Shown here piece by piece: positions 22,923 through 32,853 of a stretch of 64,000 nt of DNA. A program made the translations under genes and the position numbers. Each line of letters starts with the position of its first letter. Within the stretch, counting starts at the first letter, position 1. Source of the DNA: Moniliophthora roreri. Lineage: Eukaryota; Basidiomycota; Agaricomycetes; Agaricales; Marasmiaceae. The DNA is taken from assembly GCA_001466705.2 (NCBI GenBank), contig LATX02000189.1, forward strand, positions 248,001 through 312,000. The letters are read 5' to 3'. The notes under the pieces were generated by a model that was given only the letters and a program-made list of their open reading frames with translations, was not told the DNA's origin and did no database searches.

Positions 22923-24122
22923 TCAACTCAGAGCTGCTTTCCGGCCTTTAATGTTCTCAGCCCAAGTCACTTCAACATTCAACCCAAAATACTCCTTCAA
23001 AACCTCAACACGTTCCTTCTCTGTATTCACCTCCTTGATAAGCACAGATCGCGCACCCATATTGTGCTTCAGCTTCTCTCCGAAAAGAACTAGAGCACCA
23101 ATATGCCTGTGCTCGATATTTTCAGACTCGTCAAGCCAAAAGTGTTTGAGAGCGATGACCGTACCGGCGTGCATCGTTCCGCTGTCGAACGTGGACACGT
23201 AATGACTTGAGCAGTCTGCCCTGCAGAGTCAGAGAAGAGGAATAAAGAGATACAGAGAAGGAGATACCAATGTCGACTTGATACCGCTCTATCTCGTCGA
23301 AGACGTAGAACAGTTTCCACTGCCCGTCTTTTTGGCCAGCTTTTTCATGGAAGCATTCGAGTTGCCAGACCCACGCATCTGGAGTGTCCAAGTTTTGCTC
23401 AAGAACATGTCACTCACCTGAACATGAACCAGGCATAGCACTTTTCGTTAGCCTATGTTTTTCTGTAGGCGTAGCTCCTTCGACCACTTCGCCATCTCTC
23501 AGTAATATCGGTCGCACAGGCCCACTTCCGCCGTACCCCACATCTATCATATACGTCTTATTACTCCCATGCATGGGCTGGACAAACAGCACGATATGGG
23601 TTGTCGGTGTGAAAGCGGGTGCGGAGGGTGGATCATCCCGATTGATGTTGGATCGACCTTGCGCTGCGTATATACTGCGGTACATTGGGTGAGCTTCTGA
23701 CTTTCATTCCGCTCAGCGAATGCTGACCGATATCCCAGTCCTCTCAACATATGCAAGAACAACCCCGTCTTGCCGAAGCAGTATGACCCATTTTTCTGTT
23801 TGATGATCCGGTGGAAGAGGCCTTGTGGGTCGATGACTACTTTACGGTCTGGAGAGCTTTATCGCTGTTACGGTGAGTACGTGATCAACTCGCGTCAAAC
23901 TACGCAAACGTACTAATGCATCTCGGTGTTCTCGAAAGGTATTGCAACGAGATGTAGGCGCATCAGTGACACAAGGTTTTCCCAGTTGGCTTCAAAGTTC
24001 TTGATGCTGGCCATTGCAGTCGGGTATCCGATGAAAGACAACCATTCGATGATTTGCAATTCAGTGAATGGGGAAGGCATCTGTTTGATGAGCTGACCGT
24101 TCGCGAGGGTGCCCATGGTCAT
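22923..24122 (-). CDS. Arylamine N-acetyltransferase
   Basis: The product is an acetyl-CoA-dependent arylamine N-acetyltransferase, a cytosolic detoxifying enzyme in fungi. The start at 24122 opens 'MTMGTL' and leads to 'MPSPFTELQIIEWLSFIG' and 'LMRLHLVAIPFENTEMHYS', the family N-terminus. The catalytic Cys is in 'NGSYCFGKTGLF' (family form RGGYC; here the Arg-Gly-Gly is Asn-Gly-Ser), the His in 'TTHIVLF' and the Asp in 'YMIDVGYGGSGPVRP'. Introns are spliced after 'EMHY' (about 23865-23913) and after 'GLGYR', with others near 23387-23410 and 23217-23268. The last exon runs to 22923 with 'AGTVIALKHFWLDE'. All triad residues are present, so it is probably active. Confidence 0.8.
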
Positions 24123-24253
24123 TGCTGGTATGAAGGTGGGGAATGGAGGACAGCTGCAGCAGAGTGTTAATTTAATCAAATGCACTGTGACTACTACTGT
24201 AAGAAATCGACATTTTTAAGCTCTATATGTATGAACAGCGAAAATTGCGTGAC

Positions 24254-24343
24254 GGCCGCCTGGCGAAATGGCATCGCGTCTGACTACGATGAGCACTTAT
24301 GTATCGTATCAGGAGATTGCAGGTTCGACCCCTGCGGTGGTCA
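24254..24343 (+). tRNA. tRNA-Arg(ACG) with intron
   Basis: Acceptor GGCCGCC/GGTGGTC with A73, D-stem GCGA/TCGC, anticodon stem TCTGA/TCAGG and loop CT-ACG-A-[18 nt intron]-A fold well. The T-arm is GCAGG-TTCGACC-CCTGC. Anticodon ACG (inosine in the mature tRNA) reads CGU/CGC. It sits just upstream of the N-acetyltransferase gene on the opposite strand. Confidence 0.85.
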
Positions 24344-24382
24344 CCATCATATAGTTTTTCCACTAGTAGGTCACGGGTATAT

Positions 24383-25200
24383 ACAAAAGGTACGAGGTCT
24401 AGTACAGGCATATTTGTCCCACTACCAATGACTCGATGATCCAATAGTTCCTTGCTACTGTCAGGGAGATCCGGGGCTTGCAAAACACCAACCTCTAATT
24501 TGTCAAGATTCAGACCACTCAACACCGAAATACCCGTTGCCACGCCGTCTCATCACTCTCATTCCCTTGGCCTTGACGAACCAACACACCTCATTCGCAC
24601 ACCTCGTCTCCCCTTACCAAAAAGCGAATACCAAAGCTCCCAACTCATTAATGACCTCTACTTCAACTGTTTCCCCACCATCGGCATGTACAAGGACATT
24701 CTTAACGCCCCGTGGAATACGTATCAACACCATGCTTGTCCACGCCATCCTTTCTTCTCCGGGTGGCACTTCGAGGAACCGAATTGTTGAGGAGTGATGG
24801 TCATTATTCCCGCCTTCGCGGTTGGGCTTCGCAGTCCTGTTTTTGGCGCGAGTCGAGCCGGTTTCGGTGTCCAATGTGAACATGCCAACCCAGCTTACTC
24901 GAATTTTGTCCAGGTCAATTTCCGATAGGGAGAGGAATCGTTCTAAAATGCCAGGCTCGGCGAGAACGTGCCGGATTTTCTTCCTTCCAGCCAGTTGAAG
25001 CTCTGCTTTTCTCTAGCAACAACCGAGCAACGTAACGTCGCTCTTCATCCTGAGCAAAGCCCGCTGGGTGAGTATTTGACGAACGATAGGGATGTTGTGA
25101 CTATTGGTCGACAATGCCGTGAGAGGACATGCAAGGTGGAAAGAAAGGATGCACGTACCATTCGAGTAATTCATGCTTGAGCCACGTTTGGTCGAAAAGA
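24383..25200 (-). CDS. Hypothetical multi-exon protein
   Basis: A coding-like series on the minus strand: an exon with 'NLFDQTWLKHELLEW' (about 25200-25155), then 'KAELQLAGRKKIRHVLAEPG' through 'LDKIRVSWVGMFTLDTETGS' and 'HHSSTIRFLEVPPGEERMAW' to 'VEVEVINELGALVF' (about 25017-24620), then 'ATGISVLSGLNLDKLEVGVL'. Junctions have GT-AG candidates. I recognise no family. The start and the 3' end are not fixed, and the downstream end runs towards the tRNA-Arg gene. It could be an intact gene of unknown function or a relic. Confidence 0.4.
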
Positions 25201-25619
25201 TTACGTTCGTTTGGTTGAACAAATGGAGAGGATACAAGCACTAGATGATAGAGCGGTATTAGCAGTGAAGTCGTAATAGAACGAAGCAGGAAAAGCCAAA
25301 AGACGCGAGGGGAGAGCTGATACTTCGTAGACTTGCTACTGAAAATCAGCGACGATTAGCAGATCAAGCTACATCCCGTCAAGACATATCTCGCAATGTA
25401 GAAAGAAGAGGGAAATGCAGACGCAACTCTTGACACCACAGGATTCATGCGTCTTGGCTAGACTCTCAGCTAGACTCTTCGTCGTTTCGTTTACAGATAG
25501 AATCTCTGCTTTTAGTGCGTGAATGCCGTGTGAAGGAGGTACCTTCATTCGTCATCAGCAAAACGCAAAAAAAGACTAACAACTGCGCACCGACACATAC
25601 GTGGTAGTGACTCGTTCGG

Positions 25620-26060
25620 ATAACGGCCCAAACGATGTAATCTGAGCGGAAAAGACCTAGATGAAGAGGCTTTACATGCCCTATTAGCTAGTCAGTCGCT
25701 TGGAAAAAAAAAGCTATCGCAACGAATCTGACCGATCTATTCCCTTCTCCCTCAAAAGCTTTCCACAGCCTTCCGACAAACGTATCCACGTCCCCAACTT
25801 GTGCACCCTTCTGTTCTCCCTTTTCGCCTGTCGAACATCTCAAGACGTCATCTAAAAACTCTTTGTCCAATGCTATCCTGTTGTATAGGACATTACACGT
25901 GCTTTGTGATATCTTGCTTTCTCGAATAACCTCCTTGGGAAAGGTGAAAGAAACAGAGACAACGGGGCATGGATAAAGGATGTAGGAGGTGAGCTTGGTG
26001 ACGGTGAGACAAGGCGTAGGTCATCGCGAGCGCGTGAAGACGTGTGAGCACTTAAAGGAT
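25620..26060 (-). pseudogene. Glutathione synthetase remnant
   Basis: Three blocks match the N-terminal part of eukaryotic glutathione synthetase, in order. They are 'FIHAPLSLFLSPFPRRLFEKA' region, 'NVLYNRIALDKEFLDDVL' with 'VDTFVGRLWKAFEGEG', and after an intron-like gap 'LGLFRSDYIVW' (family LGLFRSDYML). The first two blocks lie in different frames, so a frameshift separates them near 25895, and another seems to lie upstream of the first block. The family sequence that should follow LGLFRSDY, including the ATP-grasp domain, is not found downstream to 25240. This is a broken partial copy; a functional gene is expected elsewhere. Confidence 0.7.
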
Positions 26061-26215
26061 GGAAGATTGGGCTGCACAATCGCCAATGTAGGTAAAGTAC
26101 TTTGAGAGACTAAGCAAGCGAGTGTCGCGACCGACTGCAATCTGATTTGAAACGGAATGTGTACGCGTCAGAAAAGCAAAAAAAAAAAAAAAAAACGAAG
26201 AACTCCGAGTAGTAA

Positions 26216-26310
26216 GGGCCTGACCGGGAATTGAACCCGGGACCTCCTCGAAATCAGTGTTAGCAGGGGCTACACCCTAACAAGGAATCATACTACTAGA
26301 CCATCAGGCC
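26216..26310 (-). tRNA. tRNA-Pro(AGG) copy 2, with 23 nt intron
   Basis: Exon sequence and fold are the same as at 16093. The intron differs in sequence ('TGTAGCCCCTGC...'). An A-run of about 19 bases lies 30 bp beyond its 3' end; on the tRNA strand this is a T-run and can act as the RNA polymerase III terminator. Confidence 0.9.
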
Positions 26311-26424
26311 GATGAGAAGCTTAACAGTCAATATATACATAGCCATCAGAACCAAATATGGAAGGACGATTTCCAAATCAGGTGGACCTTGGGTGGTGAA
26401 AGCAGTCGGCAAAAGTTTGGAGTA

Positions 26425-26506
26425 TGACCACCGCAGGGTTGAGCCTGCAGTCTATTGATCCAATCCATAATCGTAGTCAGACGCAGTGCCATTTCACCAG
26501 GCGACC
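26425..26506 (-). pseudogene. tRNA-Arg(ACG) relic
   Basis: It has the acceptor GGTCGCC/GGTGGTC and the loop 'CTGACTACGA' of tRNA-Arg(ACG). Two of five anticodon-stem pairs are lost, the T-loop starts CTC instead of TTC, and the T-stem is shifted. It is probably not functional. Confidence 0.55.
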
Positions 26507-27978
26507 ACTCATTCATTTCTCCTTATGCTAACACTACGCCGGAGGAATAGAATCCGGGACCGATGTGGTTGCATGGGATGGCGACAAGCCAATGACTAAC
26601 AGGTATACTGAAGCCATATGTAAAGTCAATCTCTTATGAATGGGGCCAAGACTCGAGCCTCAATTCAAGCGCTGGAGGAGACCCGTCAAAATTCGGACCT
26701 ATTTACACAGAAAAAATCGCACCGTTACGACTCGATACAGTGAGCCATGTGTGAGAGCACATGGGAGCGCAAGATGGTACATACTCTCGTTGAAATTGTT
26801 TGTTGTGCGCGTCTTGCCTAACAACCATCATCACAAAGGTCAGTTTCTCTTTATCGCTCTTGATCTGTCTCGTAGCTAATTATCATTTTGCATCTATTAC
26901 GTCTCGCTTTCACATTTGCAATCGTAGCTTCATACTTGCAGAATACCTTTCATCTTCGCAGCCCTCGCCACGCGTCACCGCCCATATAGACCCAGCCTCT
27001 TCGACGTCGGTTCTCTCGCAACTCGTCCCTCAAATTTCTCACTTCGAACACTTCGAAACCTTCAGTCCGTAGGAAAGTCTGACATTCGAAGATGCCGCGC
27101 ACCGATAAATCGACCACTACCTTGGCTATTAGCTTTCAGCGTAGATCGTGATTGGTTCACTTAGGCACCGGGTTCAGGATGAAATAACGCACCTCCATTT
27201 GCTCAGTCTAGCTGGAATCCGAAGTTGATTTGGTTGAACGAATGTGAGTTCTGTGCATGCCCGGGCCAATTTATTTGTTCTCTTTTCCAGATCTCAAGCA
27301 CATGCTACAATACTAGTCCGTACGAAGACGCTCGTTGTCAAACTTCCGCCCGACCTTTAAGCCTTGCACCATCGAGTCTCAACGTTGAAAATGGGACATA
27401 CCCTGATTGTGTCGAAATAGTGTCCAGGTACGCCTCCCCATTTCATACATTCCATCAGTTTCTCACTCGTTCATTTATTATTCAGAGCATGCCACGCTAC
27501 ATTTATTTTTCCGGAGAATGAATTACATCCAGTTCCGAGTGGATTCCATAGCTTCAACGTAACAAGCGTGTTCTGGTTTGAGCCACCTTTCCTCGAGCTA
27601 ATCGTATCGATCTCAGGAGACATTAGGTACGCCTGTACCGTTGTCTCCTCAGTGCTAAGCCTGACTTAAGTCGTTGTCAGGGATACTTACTGTCCTCAAG
27701 CATCAGGCAGACATGATAAGTCTCGCTGTCGAACAGAATCAGATTAAAACGCTCGAAGCAGAAGAGGGGCAACCGGTATCTCAACGAAAGGGCGCGGAAG
27801 TATGACCTCATGTTCCTCAATCGTCACGGTAGGCACAGCACATGCTACCTCGGATACTTACCGTTCAGGTAGAAAAGAGCCGTAAACGAGTAAGAGAGGA
27901 TGAGAAAGCTCGATTTTATTAGACATCCGATAAAATGACTTCGTCAAACTCCCATCCTCATCTTTTCTCTGGACCGCT
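26507..27978. other. Unassigned region with possible gene relic at 27.2-27.8 kb
   Basis: Plus-strand coding-like pieces appear in mixed frames: 'SSWNPKLIWLNE' near 27215, 'ILVRTKTLVVKLPPDL' near 27310, and an open exon 'PVPSGFHSFNVTSVFWFEPP' near 27520-27620 followed by GTACGC and a short last exon. Frames do not join cleanly. They may be a fast-evolving or broken gene; no family is recognised. The remainder shows nothing. Confidence 0.3.
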
Positions 27979-28934
27979 ATGTCAAAGCAGCCAAGTATCT
28001 TTATCGTGGGAGCAGGCCCTCAGATAGCTACAGCTGGTGCGTTTTTCGCGAATCCTTTCTTTCGTCAAATGCTAATTTGGCATTAGTGGCGAAACTCTTC
28101 GCCTCGAATGGCTTTTCTGTCGGTTTATCCTCACGTTCTCGAGACAACTTGGAAAAGTACAAATCGCTTCTGCCGGAAGGAATTAGAGTTGCGTTGGCAG
28201 TAGCCGATGCCAATGACCCTCATTCGTGTGTTAAAGGTGAGTTTATTCATCCCCCCCCCATTGACGGAGCGCTCATCGTGATCACGATGCATTCGTAGCT
28301 CTCGAAAGTCTCAAGTCTGAGTTGGGAGCACCTTCGGCAGTTGTATATAATGCAGGAAGTCTTTCAATCTCTCGACCACCAAAGAATCTCATTGATATGT
28401 CGATCGAGGATATGGATCAGCATATGCGGTTGAATCTCACTTCTGGGTGAGCTATGCTTTACTTGTTCCCTATGTTTGAACGGATATTGACCAGATGAAA
28501 ACAGGTTCGCAGTCGTACAATGGGGAGTAAAGAATGTTGTTCCAGACTCTGAAGGCCGATCTGCAGTACGTTTCCTCGCATACTCACGGTAGTCGATGGT
28601 TTTACCAACGGTGGGACAGGTCTTGATCACTGGAGGCGGTCTTTCTCTCCAGCCATGGGTAGGCTGGTCGGGTTTGGCTGTTGGGAAAGCCGCACTTATC
28701 CATTTGGCAAAAGCTTTCCGCGTCGAAGTCCCTGGTGAGTACTTTGAGGCTTTCATTCTCACAGAATGTCACCTAATCTCACGCATTGTAACAGACATTC
28801 ACGTAGCGACAGTCATTGTGTGCGGATTCGCCGACCATGGTGATCCAAAGTATGCGTCCCCAGAACTTGCAAAGGACTATTGGCAGCTGTACGTCCAGAA
28901 GAAGGAAGATTGGACGTTTGAGGTTGTACGGTGA
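27979..28934 (+). CDS. Atypical short-chain dehydrogenase/reductase
   Basis: The protein starts 'MSKQPSIFIVGAGPQIATA', a Rossmann nucleotide-binding loop variant (Gly-Ala-Gly-Pro-Gln-Ile-Ala). It continues 'VAKLFASNGFSVGLSSRS', 'AVADANDP', then 'APSAVVYNAGSL' (the SDR NAG motif). 'VLITGGGLSL' follows, and 'WSGLAVGKAALIHLAKAF' holds the usual active-site helix; the Lys is present but the catalytic Tyr four residues before it is Leu. The C-terminus is 'WQLYVQKKEDWTFEVV'. About five exons, with introns near 28038-28086, 28235-28298, 28447-28504, 28566-28618 and 28733-28793. The loss of Tyr suggests a divergent or non-classical SDR. Cofactor and substrate are unknown. Confidence 0.75.
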
Positions 28935-29089
28935 GGACCGTGAGGTACTTGTCGATTGGGAGAGTTCTCGGAGGTCGATACTGCTCTACCGTTGTTAGTT
29001 CACGCGCCAGCAGCCCTATGTTGGAAATACAAGTCTCTGCTTCACCCTCGTCTGGCGTCGTGGAGACACGATGGCACTCCACAACCATC

Positions 29090-29193
29090 GGCCTGATGGT
29101 CTAGTAGTATGATTCCTTGTTAGGGTTCGTGGAAGTAGTTTCTGTTTACATACCCAATCGAGGAGGTCCCGGGTTCAATTCCCGGTCAGGCCC
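29090..29193 (+). tRNA. tRNA-Pro(AGG) copy 3, with 32 nt intron
   Basis: Exon sequence is identical to the copies at 16093, 26216 and 29811. The intron is longer and unrelated in sequence. Confidence 0.9.
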
Positions 29194-29394
29194 TATACCA
29201 GTGGGGAAGAGTATTCTTTTCGTTCAAATTGCAAACTTCACGGAGGTCCATCGTTATGAATGCCTGAAGCTGAAACGCTGACCTTTTGCACGTATTTAAT
29301 TCACATTTTCCAGCTTGATCTATATACATTCATCACCTGTGAATACTCTAAGAACTACCTTGTAGCCCTCTACAAAAGGAGGATAGATCTTCAT

Positions 29395-29460
29395 GGCCTA
29401 ATGGGCTAGTAGCATGCATGTCCTTAATGACACATCCCTTGAGGAGGAGGCCCTGAGCCC
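29395..29460 (+). pseudogene. tRNA-Pro relic
   Basis: 'GGCCTAATGGGCTAGTAGCATG' and, further on, 'TTGAGGAGGAGGCCCTGA' align with tRNA-Pro(AGG) with several substitutions. The T-arm is missing. It lies between two intact tRNA-Pro genes. Confidence 0.6.
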
Positions 29461-29543
29461 CATAGCCGTGCTCACATCATTTCTTTTTGCAACAGGAAAG
29501 CAAAAAAAAATAAAAAAAAAAAAGATGTATAGGCCAGGTGCAT

Positions 29544-29625
29544 TGGACACAACCGGAATTGAACCGGGGACCTTTCGCATGCATGGATAATCTCCCGAAC
29601 GCGATAACCCTTACACTATGTGCCC
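29544..29625 (-). tRNA. tRNA-Ala-like gene with abnormal anticodon arm
   Basis: The acceptor with G3:U70 and A73, the D-arm and the T-loop match the tRNA-Ala at 15144. The anticodon arm does not fold in the usual way: the 3' side reads 'CATGCAT-GCGAA', which would give loop end TGC-A-T (Ala UGC), but the 5' side is interrupted by about a dozen extra bases after TTCG. Pair 49:65 is also a mismatch. It is either a pseudogene or a tRNA with a misplaced intron. Confidence 0.45.
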
Positions 29626-29810
29626 ACGCATTAACTTACTATTATGGAAGGAACCCTGCCGGAAATGGAAGGAGAAACTCTGAGTCATTTATATACTAGG
29701 GAAGAGCTGTTTTGTTGGACGGAAACTATGGTACACATCCACTTTCTTTTACATGCTATATGCTCCTTACGACGCGCCTCCCAAGTTGACGGTAGAACAC
29801 TCAACCATGT

Positions 29811-29910
29811 GGCCTGATGGTCTAGTAGTATGATTCCTTGTTAGGGTGAAGTAGTCAAATGCTACACAAATCCATCGAGGAGGTCCCGGGTTCAATTCCC
29901 GGTCAGGCCC
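29811..29910 (+). tRNA. tRNA-Pro(AGG) copy 4, with 28 nt intron
   Basis: Same 72 nt exon sequence as the other copies and the same anticodon AGG. A T-run follows closely (29939-29946) and can serve as the Pol III terminator. Confidence 0.9.
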
Positions 29911-32103
29911 ATCCATTCCAATGATGTATGCAAAATCTTTCTTTTTTGCCCATGACTACTGACAGAGAGTACGATTCTCGTCTCCTAACGCTTTACTGAC
30001 CTGGGATCCAATGAACAGTAGTTGGTGATGAAGCTTGTAAAGTAGTAATACCATATATAAACACACGTATGGCGAAGCGAACGTGGCTATGTAGAACAGC
30101 AAAAAGAAACACGGCACGGAGAGTGCTGTATGAACATAAGCCTAGGCATCATCTTGACGAAGAGTATGCTCATATCCTCCAACGTTGAATAACGACCGCT
30201 AGTCTTGATCGTTAATTCCACCGGGAATCCTGACTCGGGGGGTATGATTAGCGATTAGGCTTGTAGCCAGTAACATGCAACATACGCCCGCCGAGTCAAA
30301 GGGAGTGGGTACGCGATACGGTGAAACGACCGTGCAGAACAACGAGCTTGGATTTTGAGAGCGAAAGGCGAAAGATGAGATATAGCGCTTGTCAAGTCAA
30401 AGTCACAGTGTTGCTGGGGTCAAGAGGTATACTGCTAGTTTCAAGATATGACGCCCGACCACGAGTCAAAGAATGTTTCGCCAGGTTGAACGTTAGGAGT
30501 GTGCACACACCTTAGACTGGCTGGTGAGACGGGACAGCGAAGAGAGCCGCTTGCTTCCTTTCACAGATTCGACGCTACACCTTGAGAGTGCCTCTTGCGT
30601 TCAGGGTCGATTGAATGCCACCAGCAAGAAGTGGGCTCTCGTTAGGGGATGTCTTGCACTGAAGGTATGGTACGTATTGCGTGCTGGAAAGAAAACGAGA
30701 CCTAGAGCATGTCAATCAAGTCTAAAAGAGTGACATAATGCCTACCTGAAGGGCTTGAATCGGATGTGTATCAAAGGAGAGGTATCGTCTTATCAATAAA
30801 GACATGGGCAGCTAAAGAGCTTGGACCTTCTATTGCGGAACTTGCCGTGGATATCAACTGGTATCGCACCCTCTCGAAAATTTCCATATACATACTAGAA
30901 TGATTTTATGCTGATTATCGCGATGGTGTGCACTAGACGCGTCGTGCATGCTATTAGTCACATATTGCCACGTTCTTCAGGAGGAAATTTCTCGAGAGGG
31001 TGCGGTACTGATAGAACTTGCCGTGGGTCTTGTGGCTATGGATTCTGGAAGTTGGAGTTTGAATATCACACCAGCTGCGTTTCCTTCCTCCTTCTTGCTT
31101 TTTTCCTTCGATGGTCGCCCAATGAATGTCAGAGTCGAAAGTCGGGATCCCTCCTCTTGTCCATCGGGCTCCGGATTCGGGAAGCGATGGAGATAAAGGG
31201 TATCCGTATTACGATCACTGGTTGGGAGAATACCCTGATGCGTGGTGAGAGCCGCGATATGTATGGAAAATTGGAAACGGAGGTCGTGTTATCAAGAAAG
31301 GCACGCGCAGTTGAGATTGGAAATGATATTGAATAGTGCACACACACACGCACGCGATGGCCCAATGACTTCATTATCCACGAAAACCATAAGCTGGGGA
31401 TCGAGGGGTACTTGGAACACACACCTCGACTTATGCCATGACAGATAGGATTTGAGTAGTGAGAAGGAGGCATGTGGAGCTTGATATGTTGAAATGGAAC
31501 CGGATACGAACGCCATAACACTCACCTGACATGTACAAGCCGCCGCAGTAACAAGCATTGGATTTGGACGGCCACAGATGCTATTTTAAGAATCGGTCCC
31601 GCGGAGTCCGAGTCAACACTCGCGGGTCATCATCGATGCTCCTTGTCCTACTCGCCTACCTAACTCTGGACTTTCTTCTCTTTCAACGCCTGCTGAAGTT
31701 GCGCGCTTTTGTCCTAAACTCTAGATCGCATAGGTACGCTGACTCTTGGACAAATCTGCAACGGGTACTGTACCGGATCCGTTCGATTGTGCACAGTGCA
31801 GCTTATGACCTGGTGCGGATATCGCAACGCAAGAGCTAATGAGGCTAGATCAAGACTTGAGTGCACCAAAGAGTGGTCATTTGTAATGGAGGGATGACGG
31901 ACCAGTGACCGCTGAGTATACATTGCCGACGGATTTCCCGACATATTAGGTTTAGGATTTTGAAAATGGGACTCTGAATAAATAGGGTATGGACGAGCGT
32001 TAGGAAGAGCCGCTCTTCATACCCACCGTGTTGTGAGTACCCACTCCTCCATTCCCAAACACAACTGATCAACATGCGTGTAGCAGATACCACAAATCTC
32101 GGG
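29911..32103. other. Unassigned region; coding-like minus-strand stretch at 30.98-31.25 kb
   Basis: Most of this 2 kb shows nothing recognisable. On the minus strand about 31243-30979 a frame without stops reads 'NTDTLYLHRFPNPEPDGQ' and 'GVIFKLQLPESIATRP' and ends in TGA; it looks like the last exon of a real protein. A possible first exon lies near 31558 ('MLVTAAACTCQ' before a GTGAGT donor). I recognise no family. A phrase around GCACCCTCTCGA occurs in opposite orientations near 30868 and 30990. Confidence 0.3.
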
Positions 32104-32469
32104 ATGTTCAACACAAAGCGTTTCCTTGGGCTTGCACTGGCGGCCTTCATGACCACCACTGTACAACCAGTCGCGGGGCATAGCACATGTATAGGAGGCC
32201 GTTGTCAAATCACCGCTGTTACACCATATACAGACGCACATGCCTGGTTTTACGATACGCACAACGGCCTCTGGAAGTCAAAGGATGACCCCGGTTGCAG
32301 TATTAACTCTGTCGGACTCTTCATCAACAACTGTGGGTCGAAATATCTAATCATTCAATACAAGGATGGTGCAAAATACCTTATCTGGGGGGGCCAATGC
32401 TGCCTCCCGGATAGTGGACATTATGCAGAAAGGTGGCATAATATTGCGAATGTTTGGAATTCTACGTAG
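32104..32469 (+). CDS. Small secreted cysteine-containing protein
   Basis: An intronless frame of 121 residues. The start at 32104 opens 'MFNTKRFLGLALAAFMTTT', a good signal peptide ending near 'PVAG'; an in-frame ATG ten codons earlier (32074) is less likely. The mature part has six cysteines in the order C-x4-C, C, C and an adjacent CC, and is rich in aromatic residues and Gly. It ends 'NIANVWNST'. The features fit a small secreted protein such as an effector or surface protein. A TATA-like 'AATAAATAGGG' lies about 125 bp upstream. Confidence 0.6.
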   Translation: MFNTKRFLGLALAAFMTTTVQPVAGHSTCIGGRCQITAVTPYTDAHAWFYDTHNGLWKSKDDPGCSINSVGLFINNCGSKYLIIQYKDGAKYLIWGGQCCLPDSGHYAERWHNIANVWNST

Positions 32470-32802
32470 GGTGTACGACTTGTTCGGGTATTTGGGAGTC
32501 GGGGTTGTTGTGAAATAACCATTGCTGCGTTATGGGCTAGTTGTCGATCTGTTGGGGCTGATTTTGGAAGCGAAGCTGCTGGCGATTATGAATAACAAAC
32601 GATAGCACCATAAGAGTTGCTTAGTGAAGAAAGCAAGATCTTTCTGTAAAGACAAGAATAGACTCTGCCACGGAGAGTACGCAGTCGCCTCGGAGTAAGC
32701 TGGGGTCGAGAAAATAAGCGCCGACTTGAACATTTTTGGATTGACCACGACCACGACTAGAACGCGTGTTCTGACGTCGACTTTAATTACTCTCTCTCTG
32801 CA

Positions 32803-32809
32803 TATAAAA
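32803..32809 (+). promoter_or_regulatory. TATA box of cdc14
   Basis: 'TATAAAA' sits about 45 bp upstream of the ATG at 32854, so the leader must be short or the real start is further in. Confidence 0.4.
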
Positions 32810-32853
32810 AGAACAAGACAATCCCAACGGGGACCCCATTCTCATATTTCTGC

